The translations under genes were made by a program, and so were the position numbers. 64,000 nucleotides of DNA from Clostridium sp. 1001271B_151109_B4 (GTDB lineage: Bacteria > Bacillota > Clostridia > Clostridiales > Clostridiaceae): positions 19,528-83,527 of the forward strand of contig NZ_JADPBQ010000016.1 in assembly GCF_015670405.1 (NCBI RefSeq). The letters run 5' to 3'. Of this stretch, positions 8,680 to 17,387 are shown piece by piece (the stretch's first letter is position 1; every line of letters starts with the position of its first letter). A model generated the notes under the pieces. It did not search any database. It was not told the origin of the DNA and saw only the letters and a program-made list of their open reading frames with translations.

Positions 8680-9192
8680 ATGGAGTTTTTATATAATTTT
8701 TTTATTTATGGTTTCTTAGGATGGGTTTTAGAAAATGTTTTTAGTTATGTTGTTACTGGACATTATAAAGAAGATGGTTTTTTAATTGGACCATTTAAGC
8801 CTATGTATGCCATTGCTATGGCTTGGATTATTCAATTATATAATGCTTTTCCTAATAAGATATTTTTATTATTTATATCAATTATTATTCCTACTACTGT
8901 TGAATACACAACAGGTATTATAATGAGAAAATATTTTAATAAGGACTATTGGGATTATTTTAATGAAAAGTATAATTATAAAGGAATAATATGTTTAAGA
9001 TTTTCTATGGCATGGACTATTATTAGTATTTTAACTACAGAGTTTTTACAACCATTTTTAATAATGAGAATATATTATATGATAAAGCCTGTATGGTCTA
9101 TTTTAGCAATTTTATTAATAATATTATTAGCTTTTGATGAGATTTATACATTAATAAAATTTAAAAATAAAGGACAAATTAATTTAAAATAA
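8680..9192 (+). CDS. Putative ABC-transporter type IV (CmpB-like, PF06541) membrane protein
   Basis: This 170-residue integral membrane protein begins MEFLYNFFIYGFLGWVLENV, followed by a GxxxGPFKPMYAIA-type stretch, and has about five helices. The opening is typical of the ABC_trans_CmpB family, whose function is unproven. ATG 8680 is used because AAGGAGG (8664-8670) lies inside the longer frame that opens at 8641. A terminator follows. Confidence 0.8.
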   Translation: MEFLYNFFIYGFLGWVLENVFSYVVTGHYKEDGFLIGPFKPMYAIAMAWIIQLYNAFPNKIFLLFISIIIPTTVEYTTGIIMRKYFNKDYWDYFNEKYNYKGIICLRFSMAWTIISILTTEFLQPFLIMRIYYMIKPVWSILAILLIILLAFDEIYTLIKFKNKGQINLK

Positions 9193-9211
9193 AAATTTAG
9201 ATTTAGATAAG

Positions 9212-9249
9212 AAGATACTGTTAGTAATTTAAATGACAGTATCTTTTTG
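9212..9249 (+). terminator. Rho-independent terminator
   Basis: A perfect 10-base stem (AAGATACTGT at 9212-9221 with 9236-9245) is followed by a T run. Confidence 0.8.
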
Positions 9250-9315
9250 AGTTTTAAAATTTTAAATATTAATATATAATAAAGTAATAATAATTAAAAC
9301 TGAAAGAGGTAAGAT

Positions 9316-9663
9316 ATGAGTTTAATTAGAACATACGAAAAATTTACAAATATAGATACAGAATTTATAGCTTTTATTGAGAAGGCCATAAAAGATGATT
9401 TTCAAAGTTTTACTGAAGAACAAATGAAAATGAATTTAAAAATAGCATTAAAGAATTATGAAAATTTAAAATTTGAAAGTGATGAAATTAATGCTAAAGA
9501 TGATGAAGAAAAAAACAATTTAAATGATTTAAAATATTTAATAATGAGTGGATTATTTTTAGTATCAGATTTACAACATTTTTATAGTTTAAATGAATAT
9601 GAAAGATTTAAAATGAGAGGAATAAATTATATAAATAATAGCAGAAGAAGGAAAGTGGTTTAG
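9316..9663 (+). CDS. Hypothetical helical protein
   Basis: The 115-residue, acidic-to-basic helical protein has no signal, membrane helix or Cys. GAAAGAGG precedes the ATG. A 17-base-stem terminator starts within 10 bases of the stop, supporting a single-gene unit. I do not recognise a family. Confidence 0.7.
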   Translation: MSLIRTYEKFTNIDTEFIAFIEKAIKDDFQSFTEEQMKMNLKIALKNYENLKFESDEINAKDDEEKNNLNDLKYLIMSGLFLVSDLQHFYSLNEYERFKMRGINYINNSRRRKVV

Positions 9664-10080
9664 AGAGGTTAAAAATATGACTATATCGGATGATATAGTC
9701 ATATTTTTAATTCTTGATATAATTAGATAATATACGTTGTTCATTTATCCTACCTATTAATTATAAAATTATATTGTCAACCACTATAATAAATTTTAGC
9801 ATTTACAAGAATAAATCTTTATAAATGTATAAATATAATAAAAACAGTAAAAAATATGAAGAAAAATATATTTTTATTATAATTTATATTAAAAATAATT
9901 AGGTTTAGAAACTTTTAATTGTGTTTAAATTAAAATTAAATAAATTAATAATTAAGTATAATTGTTTTTATAAATCAGAAATAAAATGTTTAAGATATAT
10001 ATAAATAGTAAATAAGTATAGAAGAATTACATGAGAAAATTTATTGCTTAAAGTGTTTTTATATAAACAAAGGAGTAGGT
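9664..10080. other. AT-rich intergenic stretch
   Basis: After the terminator at 9671-9708, about 370 bases of very AT-rich DNA contain no believable reading frame. AAAGGAG (about 10070-10076) serves the secreted-protein gene that follows. I see nothing else here. Confidence 0.5.
9671..9708. terminator. Strong bidirectional-type terminator
   Basis: A perfect 17-base stem (9671-9687 with 9692-9708) encloses a 4-base loop; its outer ends are A and T runs. Confidence 0.88.
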
Positions 10081-10410
10081 ATGAAAAAAATATTGATAAA
10101 TGGTTTTTTTATAGTATTATTGATAGAATTACATGTTGCTGAAGTAAGTGCGAGTATGGTTCAGGTTAAAGTGCCTGATTCATATGGTGCGCCAAAAACA
10201 TATTATCAAAAATACTTTGATCATGATTATAATATAGAAGATTATAGTAAAAAAAATGATTTGATAAATCAAGATAATAATGAATATGAAAATAAAATAG
10301 ATTTCTATTTTGATGATTATGATTACTATAATCATTATTATGATTATAACTATTATGACGAAAAGTATGATTATTATAAGCATCATTATTATGAGGATGA
10401 AGGATATTAA
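10081..10410 (+). CDS. Secreted Tyr/Asp/His-rich small protein
   Basis: A signal peptide is evident (MKKILINGFFIVLLIELHVA, with probable cleavage after a VSA-type site near residue 25). The mature 85 or so residues are very rich in Tyr, Asp, Asn and His, with runs such as DDYDYYNHYYDYNYYDEK. No known domain is seen. AAAGGAG precedes the ATG. The composition could suit metal binding, cross-linking or surface adhesion, none of which is shown. The gene is isolated, though the Mrp gene starts 90 bases downstream. Confidence 0.7.
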   Translation: MKKILINGFFIVLLIELHVAEVSASMVQVKVPDSYGAPKTYYQKYFDHDYNIEDYSKKNDLINQDNNEYENKIDFYFDDYDYYNHYYDYNYYDEKYDYYKHHYYEDEGY

Positions 10411-10499
10411 ATCCTGATAGTAAGCGCTAGGGAATTTGACAAAGAAAGATAAGAGGAATAAACTTATGATAAATAGTACCAAATAAAGAGGTGAAATAA

Positions 10500-11342
10500 A
10501 TGTCAAATTGTAATTCATGCCCAAGTAATGGCGATTGTGGAAAAGAGGAAGAAAAGTGTAATATTCAAAATAATTCTTCAAATAAAATAAAAAACATTAT
10601 AGCTGTAATGAGTGGAAAAGGTGGAGTAGGAAAATCTACTATGTCTGTAATGTTAGCAAGACAGTTAATTCAAAGAGGATATTCTGTAGGAATTTTAGAT
10701 GCAGATATTACTGGTCCTAGTATTCCAAGATTACTTCATATAGAAGAACAAAGAGCCATGGGGACTGAGAAATTAATTTTCCCAGTAGAAAGTAGTGAGG
10801 GAATTAAAGTTATGTCTTTAAACCTTGTTGTTGAAAAGGAAGACGAAGCTGTAATTTGGAGAGGTCCAGCAATAGTAAGTGTAGTAAATCAATTTTGGAC
10901 TGGAGTATATTGGGGAGAGTTAGATTACTTAATAATTGATATGCCACCAGGAACAGGGGATGTTCCTTTAACGGTAATGCAATCTATTCCTATTAAAGGA
11001 GTAGTAATGGTTTCTATTCCTCAAGATATGATTTCTATGATTGTTTCTAAATCTATAAATATGGCTAGAAAAATGAATATTGATGTATTTGGAGTTATAG
11101 AAAATATGAGTTATATTAAATGTCCGGATTGTGATAAAACAATAAAACTATTCAATGGTGAAAATACAGAAAAGTTCTTGAAGGATATGAATGTAGAACT
11201 TTTAGGAGAGTTACCTATGCATAGAGCAATTACTAATTATGGAGCTTTAGAACTAATTGAAGAAGAGGAAGAAATTGCAGAATTATTTGATCCTATAGTT
11301 GAAAAGGTAATAGCAAAATCAAAGAAAAAATTAATGTTATAA
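10500..11342 (+). CDS. mrp: Mrp/NBP35-family iron-sulfur carrier ATPase
   Basis: This is a deviant-Walker P-loop protein: MSGKGGVGKSTMSVMLA at about residues 36-52, and DMPPGTGD near 150. It has a C-terminal CPDC pair at about residues 205-208 for a bridging 4Fe-4S cluster. An N-terminal Cys-rich leader (NCNSCPSNGDCGK) resembles the NBP35-type extension and may bind a second cluster. The family transfers Fe-S clusters to apoproteins in the cytosol. The 280-residue length is normal. A long hairpin follows. Confidence 0.92.
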   Translation: MSNCNSCPSNGDCGKEEEKCNIQNNSSNKIKNIIAVMSGKGGVGKSTMSVMLARQLIQRGYSVGILDADITGPSIPRLLHIEEQRAMGTEKLIFPVESSEGIKVMSLNLVVEKEDEAVIWRGPAIVSVVNQFWTGVYWGELDYLIIDMPPGTGDVPLTVMQSIPIKGVVMVSIPQDMISMIVSKSINMARKMNIDVFGVIENMSYIKCPDCDKTIKLFNGENTEKFLKDMNVELLGELPMHRAITNYGALELIEEEEEIAELFDPIVEKVIAKSKKKLML

Positions 11343-11380
11343 ATCTTTACTTATAAAAGTATCTAAGTTTTGTGTAGAAT

Positions 11381-11439
11381 AAAATGTACCCTATAGAGTA
11401 GACATGATAAAAAAGAGTCTACCCTATAGGGTACATTTT
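11381..11439. terminator. 23-base-pair hairpin between mrp and LtaS-like gene
   Basis: Bases 11381-11403 pair with 11417-11439 over 23 positions with a single G-U, around a short A-rich loop. The right arm contains the perfect palindrome TACCCTATAGGGTA. The outer ends are AAAA and TTTT, so it can act as a bidirectional terminator for the convergent genes, though its length and embedded palindrome are unusual. Confidence 0.75.
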
Positions 11440-11515
11440 AACTAATGAAGTTACCTCCTAATTTTATTTTTATTATATAAGAATTATTAAATTGAAAAGC
11501 AATATAGAAATATAA

Positions 11516-13291
11516 TTAATTCCCATTCGATTCTATTTCATTACTATAATTTTTACCGATAACTCTATCATAAGTAATTAAGTCAAGCTCTACGTTTCTC
11601 TCATTAGAACTTTGAATGCTTGGGGAGTAAAGTGGATAAGAATTCATAATACTTTTCATAGTACTAGTGAACTTTGTATCCTCACTTCCAATCATATCAG
11701 TTACTACATAAGGAATGTAAAAAGCAGAAATAGTTTTATCATCATTATATAAAATATTTGAATTATAATTGTTCCAAATAATATATTTTTGAGTATATAT
11801 TAATTCAGAGTTAGTATCTGAAACACCTAATCTGTTATAAACATCATCATCAGGAGTAAAGAATGGAAAATGATCTCCCACAAATACTAAAATAACATCT
11901 TCATCAAAATCTTTAAGCCAATTAGTAAATTCTCTTAAATCATTACTTGTTTCTTTTACACCTTGTAAATAATATGATAATTGATCAGCACCTTCAGCAG
12001 TTTCTTCATAGTAAGGCTGATGATTTTGCATTGTAGTAGCAAAAATATAACTTGGATCATCACTTGATTTTAGTACAGATTTTATTTGGTTAAACACACT
12101 TTCATCTGAAATATATCTTCTAAATGTATTTGTTTCTACAGTCATATTATCATCAAAATATAAGTTATCAAAACTATATTGAGAATAAAGGGTTTCCCTA
12201 TCATAGAAACTTTTACTAAAAGGATGAATATAAGTAGTAGAATAACCTAAGTTTTTAAAATATTTAGGTATTGTATCAATTGTTTCTTGCTTTTTTAATA
12301 AGTTTTGTGGAACTGATGGTGTGTTAATTGCATAGGTTGGAAGACCAGTTAGCAATTCAAATTCAGTTCTTGTTGTGTATCCTCCAAAGGTTGGAACAAC
12401 ACAATTTCCTACATATCCTTCAGAAGCAACTTGATCAAATCCTGAGTATATATCCCCATCTATATTGAGAGAATCAAATACTCTAAAATCACTAAATGAT
12501 TCAGACATAATAAATATAACATTAGGTTTATTTTCATTAAATGTCATATTATCTGAATTTGTAGTTGTATTATCAGTTGAATTTTCATTTTTAGAAGAAA
12601 ATAATTCATTTATAGAATCATAACTATAATTTTCAGGCGGATTTACAATATCCATTAAATTTTCAGAGGTGGTTTTTGCCAAATAAGGCAAAAAGCCTAT
12701 ATCACTAAATTGTTCGTTACTTTCTAATATATTAGTTGCAACATTAGTTTCTATTTCAAATACTGAAAATACTTTTGCAGAGATGGATGTTGTTAATGCT
12801 ATAGTTAACATTGCACTTATACTTGCACAAATATAAATACGCTTTTTTAGTGAAAAATCTAGAATTAAATTATCCTTATAGGTAAAAACTATATATATTA
12901 TTAAAATTGCTAAGTTAAGAACCAAAGGATAAGTAATTTTTAATGAAGCAAATTTTCCAACGTCGCTTAGATTTTTTGTCATTATTAAGTCACTAATAAC
13001 TAAATGACTTCCGCTAGTTTTATATTTAAAATATTCTACACAAGATAGAATATAAAATATTCCACCATGAATTGCCATTGAGAGCCATGCTTTATTTATG
13101 ATAAGAAAAATTAGTATAAATAGTATTGCAGATATTAATATATTAAATAATAAGATATTTGGTTTTGTTATTAAAAAGGTCATTGTTTCATTGAAATTCT
13201 GACAAATATTATATTCTAACAAAATAGATATCATTAATGGATATAAAATAACCAATAAATATTTAAATATATTTTTGTAGTTAATTTTCAT
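11516..13291 (-). CDS. LtaS-family sulfatase / phosphoglycerol transferase
   Basis: The 591-residue protein begins with about five transmembrane helices (residues 10-170) and then an extracellular alkaline-phosphatase-fold domain. NVIFIMSESFSDF (about residue 255) is the metal site of LtaS-like enzymes, and VFVGDHFPFF is the C-terminal metal motif. The nucleophile is expected in the TFGGYTTRTEFELLTGL stretch. Such enzymes polymerise glycerol phosphate into lipoteichoic acid or decorate surface polymers. GAAAGGAG lies rather far (13 bases) from the ATG. Confidence 0.88.
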   Translation of the reverse strand: MKINYKNIFKYLLVILYPLMISILLEYNICQNFNETMTFLITKPNILLFNILISAILFILIFLIINKAWLSMAIHGGIFYILSCVEYFKYKTSGSHLVISDLIMTKNLSDVGKFASLKITYPLVLNLAILIIYIVFTYKDNLILDFSLKKRIYICASISAMLTIALTTSISAKVFSVFEIETNVATNILESNEQFSDIGFLPYLAKTTSENLMDIVNPPENYSYDSINELFSSKNENSTDNTTTNSDNMTFNENKPNVIFIMSESFSDFRVFDSLNIDGDIYSGFDQVASEGYVGNCVVPTFGGYTTRTEFELLTGLPTYAINTPSVPQNLLKKQETIDTIPKYFKNLGYSTTYIHPFSKSFYDRETLYSQYSFDNLYFDDNMTVETNTFRRYISDESVFNQIKSVLKSSDDPSYIFATTMQNHQPYYEETAEGADQLSYYLQGVKETSNDLREFTNWLKDFDEDVILVFVGDHFPFFTPDDDVYNRLGVSDTNSELIYTQKYIIWNNYNSNILYNDDKTISAFYIPYVVTDMIGSEDTKFTSTMKSIMNSYPLYSPSIQSSNERNVELDLITYDRVIGKNYSNEIESNGN

Positions 13292-13480
13292 GATAGAATA
13301 ATAACTCCTTTCTCATAATATATTTTGTATATTTATATATAACAAATATATTATATACTTAAATATCTAATTTTGTAATTGCGTTAAGAGAATATTAAGA
13401 GAAATTTAATTGAATATATATTCATTTTCTATGAATCGGTATAAAATAATAATATTTTAACAAAAGAGGAGTGCTTTTTT

Positions 13481-13705
13481 ATGTTTGGAATACCATTGAT
13501 TGAGTGGGTTGGATATGCAGCATCAATAATGATTGCAATATCTTTATTAATGACTGATATATTAAAACTTAGAATAATTAATTCAATTGGATGTGTGCTT
13601 TTTGCAATTTACGGATTTATTGTAAAGGCCTATCCCGTAGGTATTATTAATACATTTATATTCTTTGTTAATATGTTTTACATATATAAATTTTCAAAGA
13701 AATAA
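13481..13705 (+). CDS. Small membrane protein, YgjV-like
   Basis: The 74-residue protein has three hydrophobic helices and the pattern EWVGYAASIMIAISLLMTD...RIINSIGC...YGF, resembling the YgjV inner-membrane family of unknown function. AAAGAGGAG precedes the ATG, and a terminator follows the stop. Confidence 0.7.
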   Translation: MFGIPLIEWVGYAASIMIAISLLMTDILKLRIINSIGCVLFAIYGFIVKAYPVGIINTFIFFVNMFYIYKFSKK

Positions 13706-13714
13706 AAAATATAT

Positions 13715-13750
13715 AACGTCTTTAAAGTATAAAGCTTTAGAGACGTTTTT
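13715..13750 (+). terminator. Rho-independent terminator
   Basis: AACGTCTTTAAAG (13715-13727) pairs with 13735-13747 with one G-U and is followed by TTTTTG. Confidence 0.8.
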
Positions 13751-13885
13751 GTATATTATAAAAAAACATAATATTATTAATTATATTATAAAAGGTGATT
13801 ATAGTGTATAATTAAAATAAATTTATAATAAGATATAGGTATTTTTAAATTTATTTCAAACTATAAGAGACAAAAGAGGTGCAAT

Positions 13886-15463
13886 ATGAGTTTAATGGAT
13901 TCAATATTAGGGTTATATGATATTATGAAAAATGATTTTGGAGAGGAAAGAAAAAAGAAAAGAAATTTTAAATATATAAGAACATATTTTGATATGGAAG
14001 AACATGATGGATACACTATAGATGATCAAACTTGGGATGATTTTAACATGGATGAAGTATTCAAAAAAGTTGATAGAACATATAGTAGTGCTGGGGAAGC
14101 TATATTATATAAAATGCTTAGAAATCCACTTCATGATAAAAAGAAATTAGATGAAAGAGATAAATTTATCGAAGAGCTAAGAAGTGATAGCGATTTAAGA
14201 ACTAAGCTTCAAATGATTTATTTCAAGCTTGGATATGATAGGAAAAATACTTTTTTAGATATGATAATGGAACCACTTGAGGAAAATAAAAGTAAATATT
14301 ATTTATATATTTTCTTTGGAAGAGTATTAATGCTTGGTACTATACTTTTATCAATATTATTTAAGGAGCCATATTGGTTACTTGCAACTTTTTGTTTATT
14401 ATGGGTAAATGTATTTATTAATGATAAGGAAAGAAAGAATGTTAAGTCACAGGGATTATTATATTTAAGAAATATAATAATTTCTGCAAAAAAAATTACA
14501 AAGATAAATAACCCTAAAATAAGAAATTACACAGATGAGATGGAAAAAATATTAAAAGAATTAAAGGGAATTGATAGTGCAACTAAAACTATTCAATTTG
14601 CTAATGTTGGTGGGGGAGTTTTTGAAGTATTTACTATACCATTTTTATTAGAAGAAACTTCTTTTTATAGAGTAGCAAGTTTATTAGGAGAAAAAAGAGA
14701 AGAAATTTTAGATTTATATTATTTATTAGGTGAGATAGAAAGCTATATAGCAATTGCATCTTATAAAGAAGAGATAAAAGATAAGTATACTAAGCCAATA
14801 TTTAATAATGGGGTAAATATAAATATCATAGACGGCATACATCCACTTGTAAAAAATGCAGTATCTAATTCTATTAAGTTTGAAAAGAGAGGAATAGTTT
14901 TAACTGGAACTAATATGTCAGGTAAATCTACATTCTTAAGAATGATAGGATTAAATATGATTTTTGCTCAAACTTTTAATTTTGTATTAGCTAAAAAATA
15001 TGAAGCATGTTTCTTTAATATAGTATCATCTATTAGTCCAAGTGATGATGTTACATTAGGAAAGAGTTTTTATATGGCAGAAGCAGAAGCTTTATTAAGA
15101 ATTATAAAAGCATTAGAATTGGAATTACCAGTATTTTGTCCTATTGATGAAATATTTAGAGGGACAAATCCTATTGAAAGAATTTCATCGTCAGCTGAGA
15201 TTCTTAAATATATAAATAGTAAAGATAGTATATCAATAGTAGCAACTCATGATAGAGAACTTACAGATATACTTAAGGATGATTATGAATTCTTCTATTT
15301 TAGTGAAAAAGTAGATAGTAAGGGATTAACCTTCGATTATAAGTTAAAAAGGGGAGTATCTAAAACTCGTAATGCTATTAAATTATTGGATCATATTGGA
15401 TACCCAAAAGAAATAATTAAAAAGTCTTATTTAAGGGCTGAAACCTTAGAAAAATATATGTAA
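13886..15463 (+). CDS. Membrane-anchored MutS-like ATPase
   Basis: The 525-residue protein has the MutS ABC-ATPase at its C-terminus: Walker A TGTNMSGKST with Lys347, a signature-like SFYMAEAEALLRI, Walker B FCPIDEIFRGTN and switch VATHDREL. It lacks the mismatch-recognition and connector domains of MutS1 and the Smr domain of MutS2. Two hydrophobic helices lie at about residues 145-182, so it is probably membrane-bound. This short MutS-like type is found in Firmicutes, with unknown function. AGAGGTG precedes the ATG. Confidence 0.85.
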   Translation: MSLMDSILGLYDIMKNDFGEERKKKRNFKYIRTYFDMEEHDGYTIDDQTWDDFNMDEVFKKVDRTYSSAGEAILYKMLRNPLHDKKKLDERDKFIEELRSDSDLRTKLQMIYFKLGYDRKNTFLDMIMEPLEENKSKYYLYIFFGRVLMLGTILLSILFKEPYWLLATFCLLWVNVFINDKERKNVKSQGLLYLRNIIISAKKITKINNPKIRNYTDEMEKILKELKGIDSATKTIQFANVGGGVFEVFTIPFLLEETSFYRVASLLGEKREEILDLYYLLGEIESYIAIASYKEEIKDKYTKPIFNNGVNINIIDGIHPLVKNAVSNSIKFEKRGIVLTGTNMSGKSTFLRMIGLNMIFAQTFNFVLAKKYEACFFNIVSSISPSDDVTLGKSFYMAEAEALLRIIKALELELPVFCPIDEIFRGTNPIERISSSAEILKYINSKDSISIVATHDRELTDILKDDYEFFYFSEKVDSKGLTFDYKLKRGVSKTRNAIKLLDHIGYPKEIIKKSYLRAETLEKYM

Positions 15464-15472
15464 AAAAACATG

Positions 15473-15515
15473 GTTATATTAGTCTATATTTTATTAGCTA
15501 ATATAACTTTTTTTA
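15473..15515 (+). terminator. Rho-independent terminator
   Basis: GTTATATTAG (15473-15482) pairs with 15498-15507 and is followed by TTTTTTTATT. Confidence 0.75.
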
Positions 15516-15670
15516 TTAACCTTGTGTAAATTTTTTCTAAAGGTTAATTTGTAGAATTACTTTATGTTATTAAAGATTAAAGGGGAAAATGTAGATAATT
15601 TCATGGAAAAAAATACCTAAAAAAGCTATATAATAAATATAGGAGTTTTTTTTATGAGGGAGGGGCTATT

Positions 15671-16741
15671 GTGAAAAAGATAAGCAAATTAAATATAATA
15701 GCTATAGTAATAATAGGAGTAATACTTTTAATTATACCAATTTCAATTCAAGCAAATGGAAGAGATGCAAGTAATAGCATTAATAAATATGTAGCTCTTG
15801 GTGATGAGGTTGCATCTGAAAGTGAAGACTATTATGATGTATCTTATGTGTCATTAATAAAAAATTTTTTAAAGGCTTTAAATTCAGATTTAGCTTATAG
15901 TAATTTAAGTATGGAAGGAATAACATCATCTGAATTACTTGACATAATAAATTCAAATAAAGAGGAAATAAAAGGTACTGGTTTAATTACTATATCCATA
16001 GGAGGAAATAATATATTAAATGTCATTATGAATAATTTATATAATAATATTGATAGCGAACATTTAAGTGAATATGATGAGGAAAAATTTGATGCTATTG
16101 TAAGTGAATACTTGAATAGTGATGAAATAAATTCAGAAGTTATGAAGGAAATAGATAGTTTTGAAAAAGATTTTATCAATATAATTAAGCAAATAAAAAA
16201 GTTATCTCCTGATGCAGATATTTATATAAATACTGTTTATAACCATATTAATAAAAAGGGAAATATATATGATTACTTTGATGAAAAGATAAGTGCTATT
16301 AATGAAGTAATTACAAAAAATTATAGTATATATGATTATGAAGTTATTGATTGCTATAACATTTTAAATAGTGATGAAAAATTAAATTTTCAGGTTGTAA
16401 ATAATGAATTTAAAATATATCCTAATAAAGTTGGACATGCAATGATGGCAACTCAGGTTATATCTGATTATGAAGATTATGTAAATTTAGAAGTAGAAAA
16501 AATCACATCTTCTAGCAATAACATAAAAGGGAAGACCATTCCAAGTAGTAATGTAATTGTTGTATCAGAAAATGGAACAGTGGGGACAACACAAGCAAAA
16601 AAGAATGGTGAATTTGAGCTTGAGATATCACCTATGGTTTCAGGAACTAATCTACAAGTATTAGTTTATGATAATAATATCTTCTCAATTTTATATAAAT
16701 TTCAGAAATTAGTGGTTAAAAAGGGTTTATTTACATCGTAA
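15671..16741 (+). CDS. Secreted SGNH-fold protein with substituted catalytic residues and a bacterial Ig-like tail
   Basis: A signal anchor (about residues 8-28) precedes an SGNH/GDSL-like domain (about 38-275) and a Big_6-type Ig-like domain (about 276-350: GKTIPSSNVIVVSENGTVG, KKNGEFELEISP). Block III keeps SIGGNN. Block I reads ALGDEVAS, so the nucleophile Ser is Glu46. Block V reads IYPNKVGH, with Tyr250 where IHPN normally supplies the catalytic His. It is probably not an esterase and may bind a surface ligand. The start is GTG 15671, right after GAGGGAGGGG. Confidence 0.75.
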   Translation: MKKISKLNIIAIVIIGVILLIIPISIQANGRDASNSINKYVALGDEVASESEDYYDVSYVSLIKNFLKALNSDLAYSNLSMEGITSSELLDIINSNKEEIKGTGLITISIGGNNILNVIMNNLYNNIDSEHLSEYDEEKFDAIVSEYLNSDEINSEVMKEIDSFEKDFINIIKQIKKLSPDADIYINTVYNHINKKGNIYDYFDEKISAINEVITKNYSIYDYEVIDCYNILNSDEKLNFQVVNNEFKIYPNKVGHAMMATQVISDYEDYVNLEVEKITSSSNNIKGKTIPSSNVIVVSENGTVGTTQAKKNGEFELEISPMVSGTNLQVLVYDNNIFSILYKFQKLVVKKGLFTS

Positions 16742-16858
16742 TTAGTTTGGCCACATTTGATATGGACAATCATATTTTTCTTTCAATATGGTAATACTAA
16801 GCTTGAAATACTTAGGAGTAATTATAACAAACTAAAGATAATATTGGAGGAAAAAAGT

Positions 16859-17326
16859 ATGAAGAAAAAAGTTATATCATTATTGATTTGTTCTGCATTA
16901 ATGATGGTAGAAGGTGTTACTTATGCCCAAACTATAACTACTAATTCAAGTGATAGTAAGACTACAGTAGAAGCACCTGCAGAAGAAAAGGAACAAACTA
17001 AATCTAAGGAAACATCTGAACCTTCAGAAGAAAAGTCTTCAGATGAAAAGTGCAAAAAAACTTCTCAAGATGATATAGAAGAAACTTCTTCAAACCCTTG
17101 CAAGAAGAAAGAAAAAGAAGAGAAGAAGAAGGAAAAAGAAGAGAAGAAGTGCAAGGACGACAATAAGAAAGAAGAAAAGAAAAAAGAAGAAACTAAGTGT
17201 AAGGATGAATCTAAGAAAGAGGAAAAAAAGAAAGACGAATCTAAATGCAAAGATGAGTCTAAAAAAGATGAAGCAAAAGATCAAAATAAATGTAAATGCA
17301 GAGATGAAGAAAAATCTGCAGAATAA
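16859..17326 (+). CDS. Secreted Lys/Glu-rich protein with spaced cysteines
   Basis: ATG 16859 follows TTGGAGG. A signal peptide (MKKKVISLLICSALMMVEGV, cleavage near TYA-Q) leads into about 130 residues made almost wholly of Lys, Glu, Asp and Ser. Single cysteines recur about every 13-16 residues in KCKDE-type units (KKCKDDNKKEEKKK, TKCKDESKKEEKKK, SKCKDESKKDE). No domain is recognised. The protein may be extended and disulfide- or metal-linked; that is inference. A terminator follows. Confidence 0.75.
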   Translation: MKKKVISLLICSALMMVEGVTYAQTITTNSSDSKTTVEAPAEEKEQTKSKETSEPSEEKSSDEKCKKTSQDDIEETSSNPCKKKEKEEKKKEKEEKKCKDDNKKEEKKKEETKCKDESKKEEKKKDESKCKDESKKDEAKDQNKCKCRDEEKSAE

Positions 17327-17334
17327 TATAAATA

Positions 17335-17378
17335 AAACAATAGAGTCTATAAATTTAGACTCTATTGTTTTATTTATG
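17335..17378. terminator. Terminator between convergent genes
   Basis: A perfect 15-base stem (17335-17349 with 17356-17370) has A- and T-rich outer ends and separates the Lys/Glu-rich gene from the SIR2 gene. Confidence 0.88.
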
Positions 17379-17387
17379 ACATATTTC

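Noticed and set aside
10180..10581. Minus-strand hydrophobic 133-codon frame
   Set aside because: Its Ile/Phe-rich sequence is the antisense of the Tyr/Asp-rich gene, and it overlaps the start of mrp.
17065..17284. Minus-strand Phe/Ser-rich frames opposite the Lys/Glu-rich gene
   Set aside because: They are shadows of a low-complexity gene with a strong ribosome site and signal peptide on the plus strand.
17090..17290. CRISPR-like array in the repetitive Lys/Glu-coding DNA
   Set aside because: The repeats are codon-level low complexity without constant repeat length or unique spacers; no cas gene is present.
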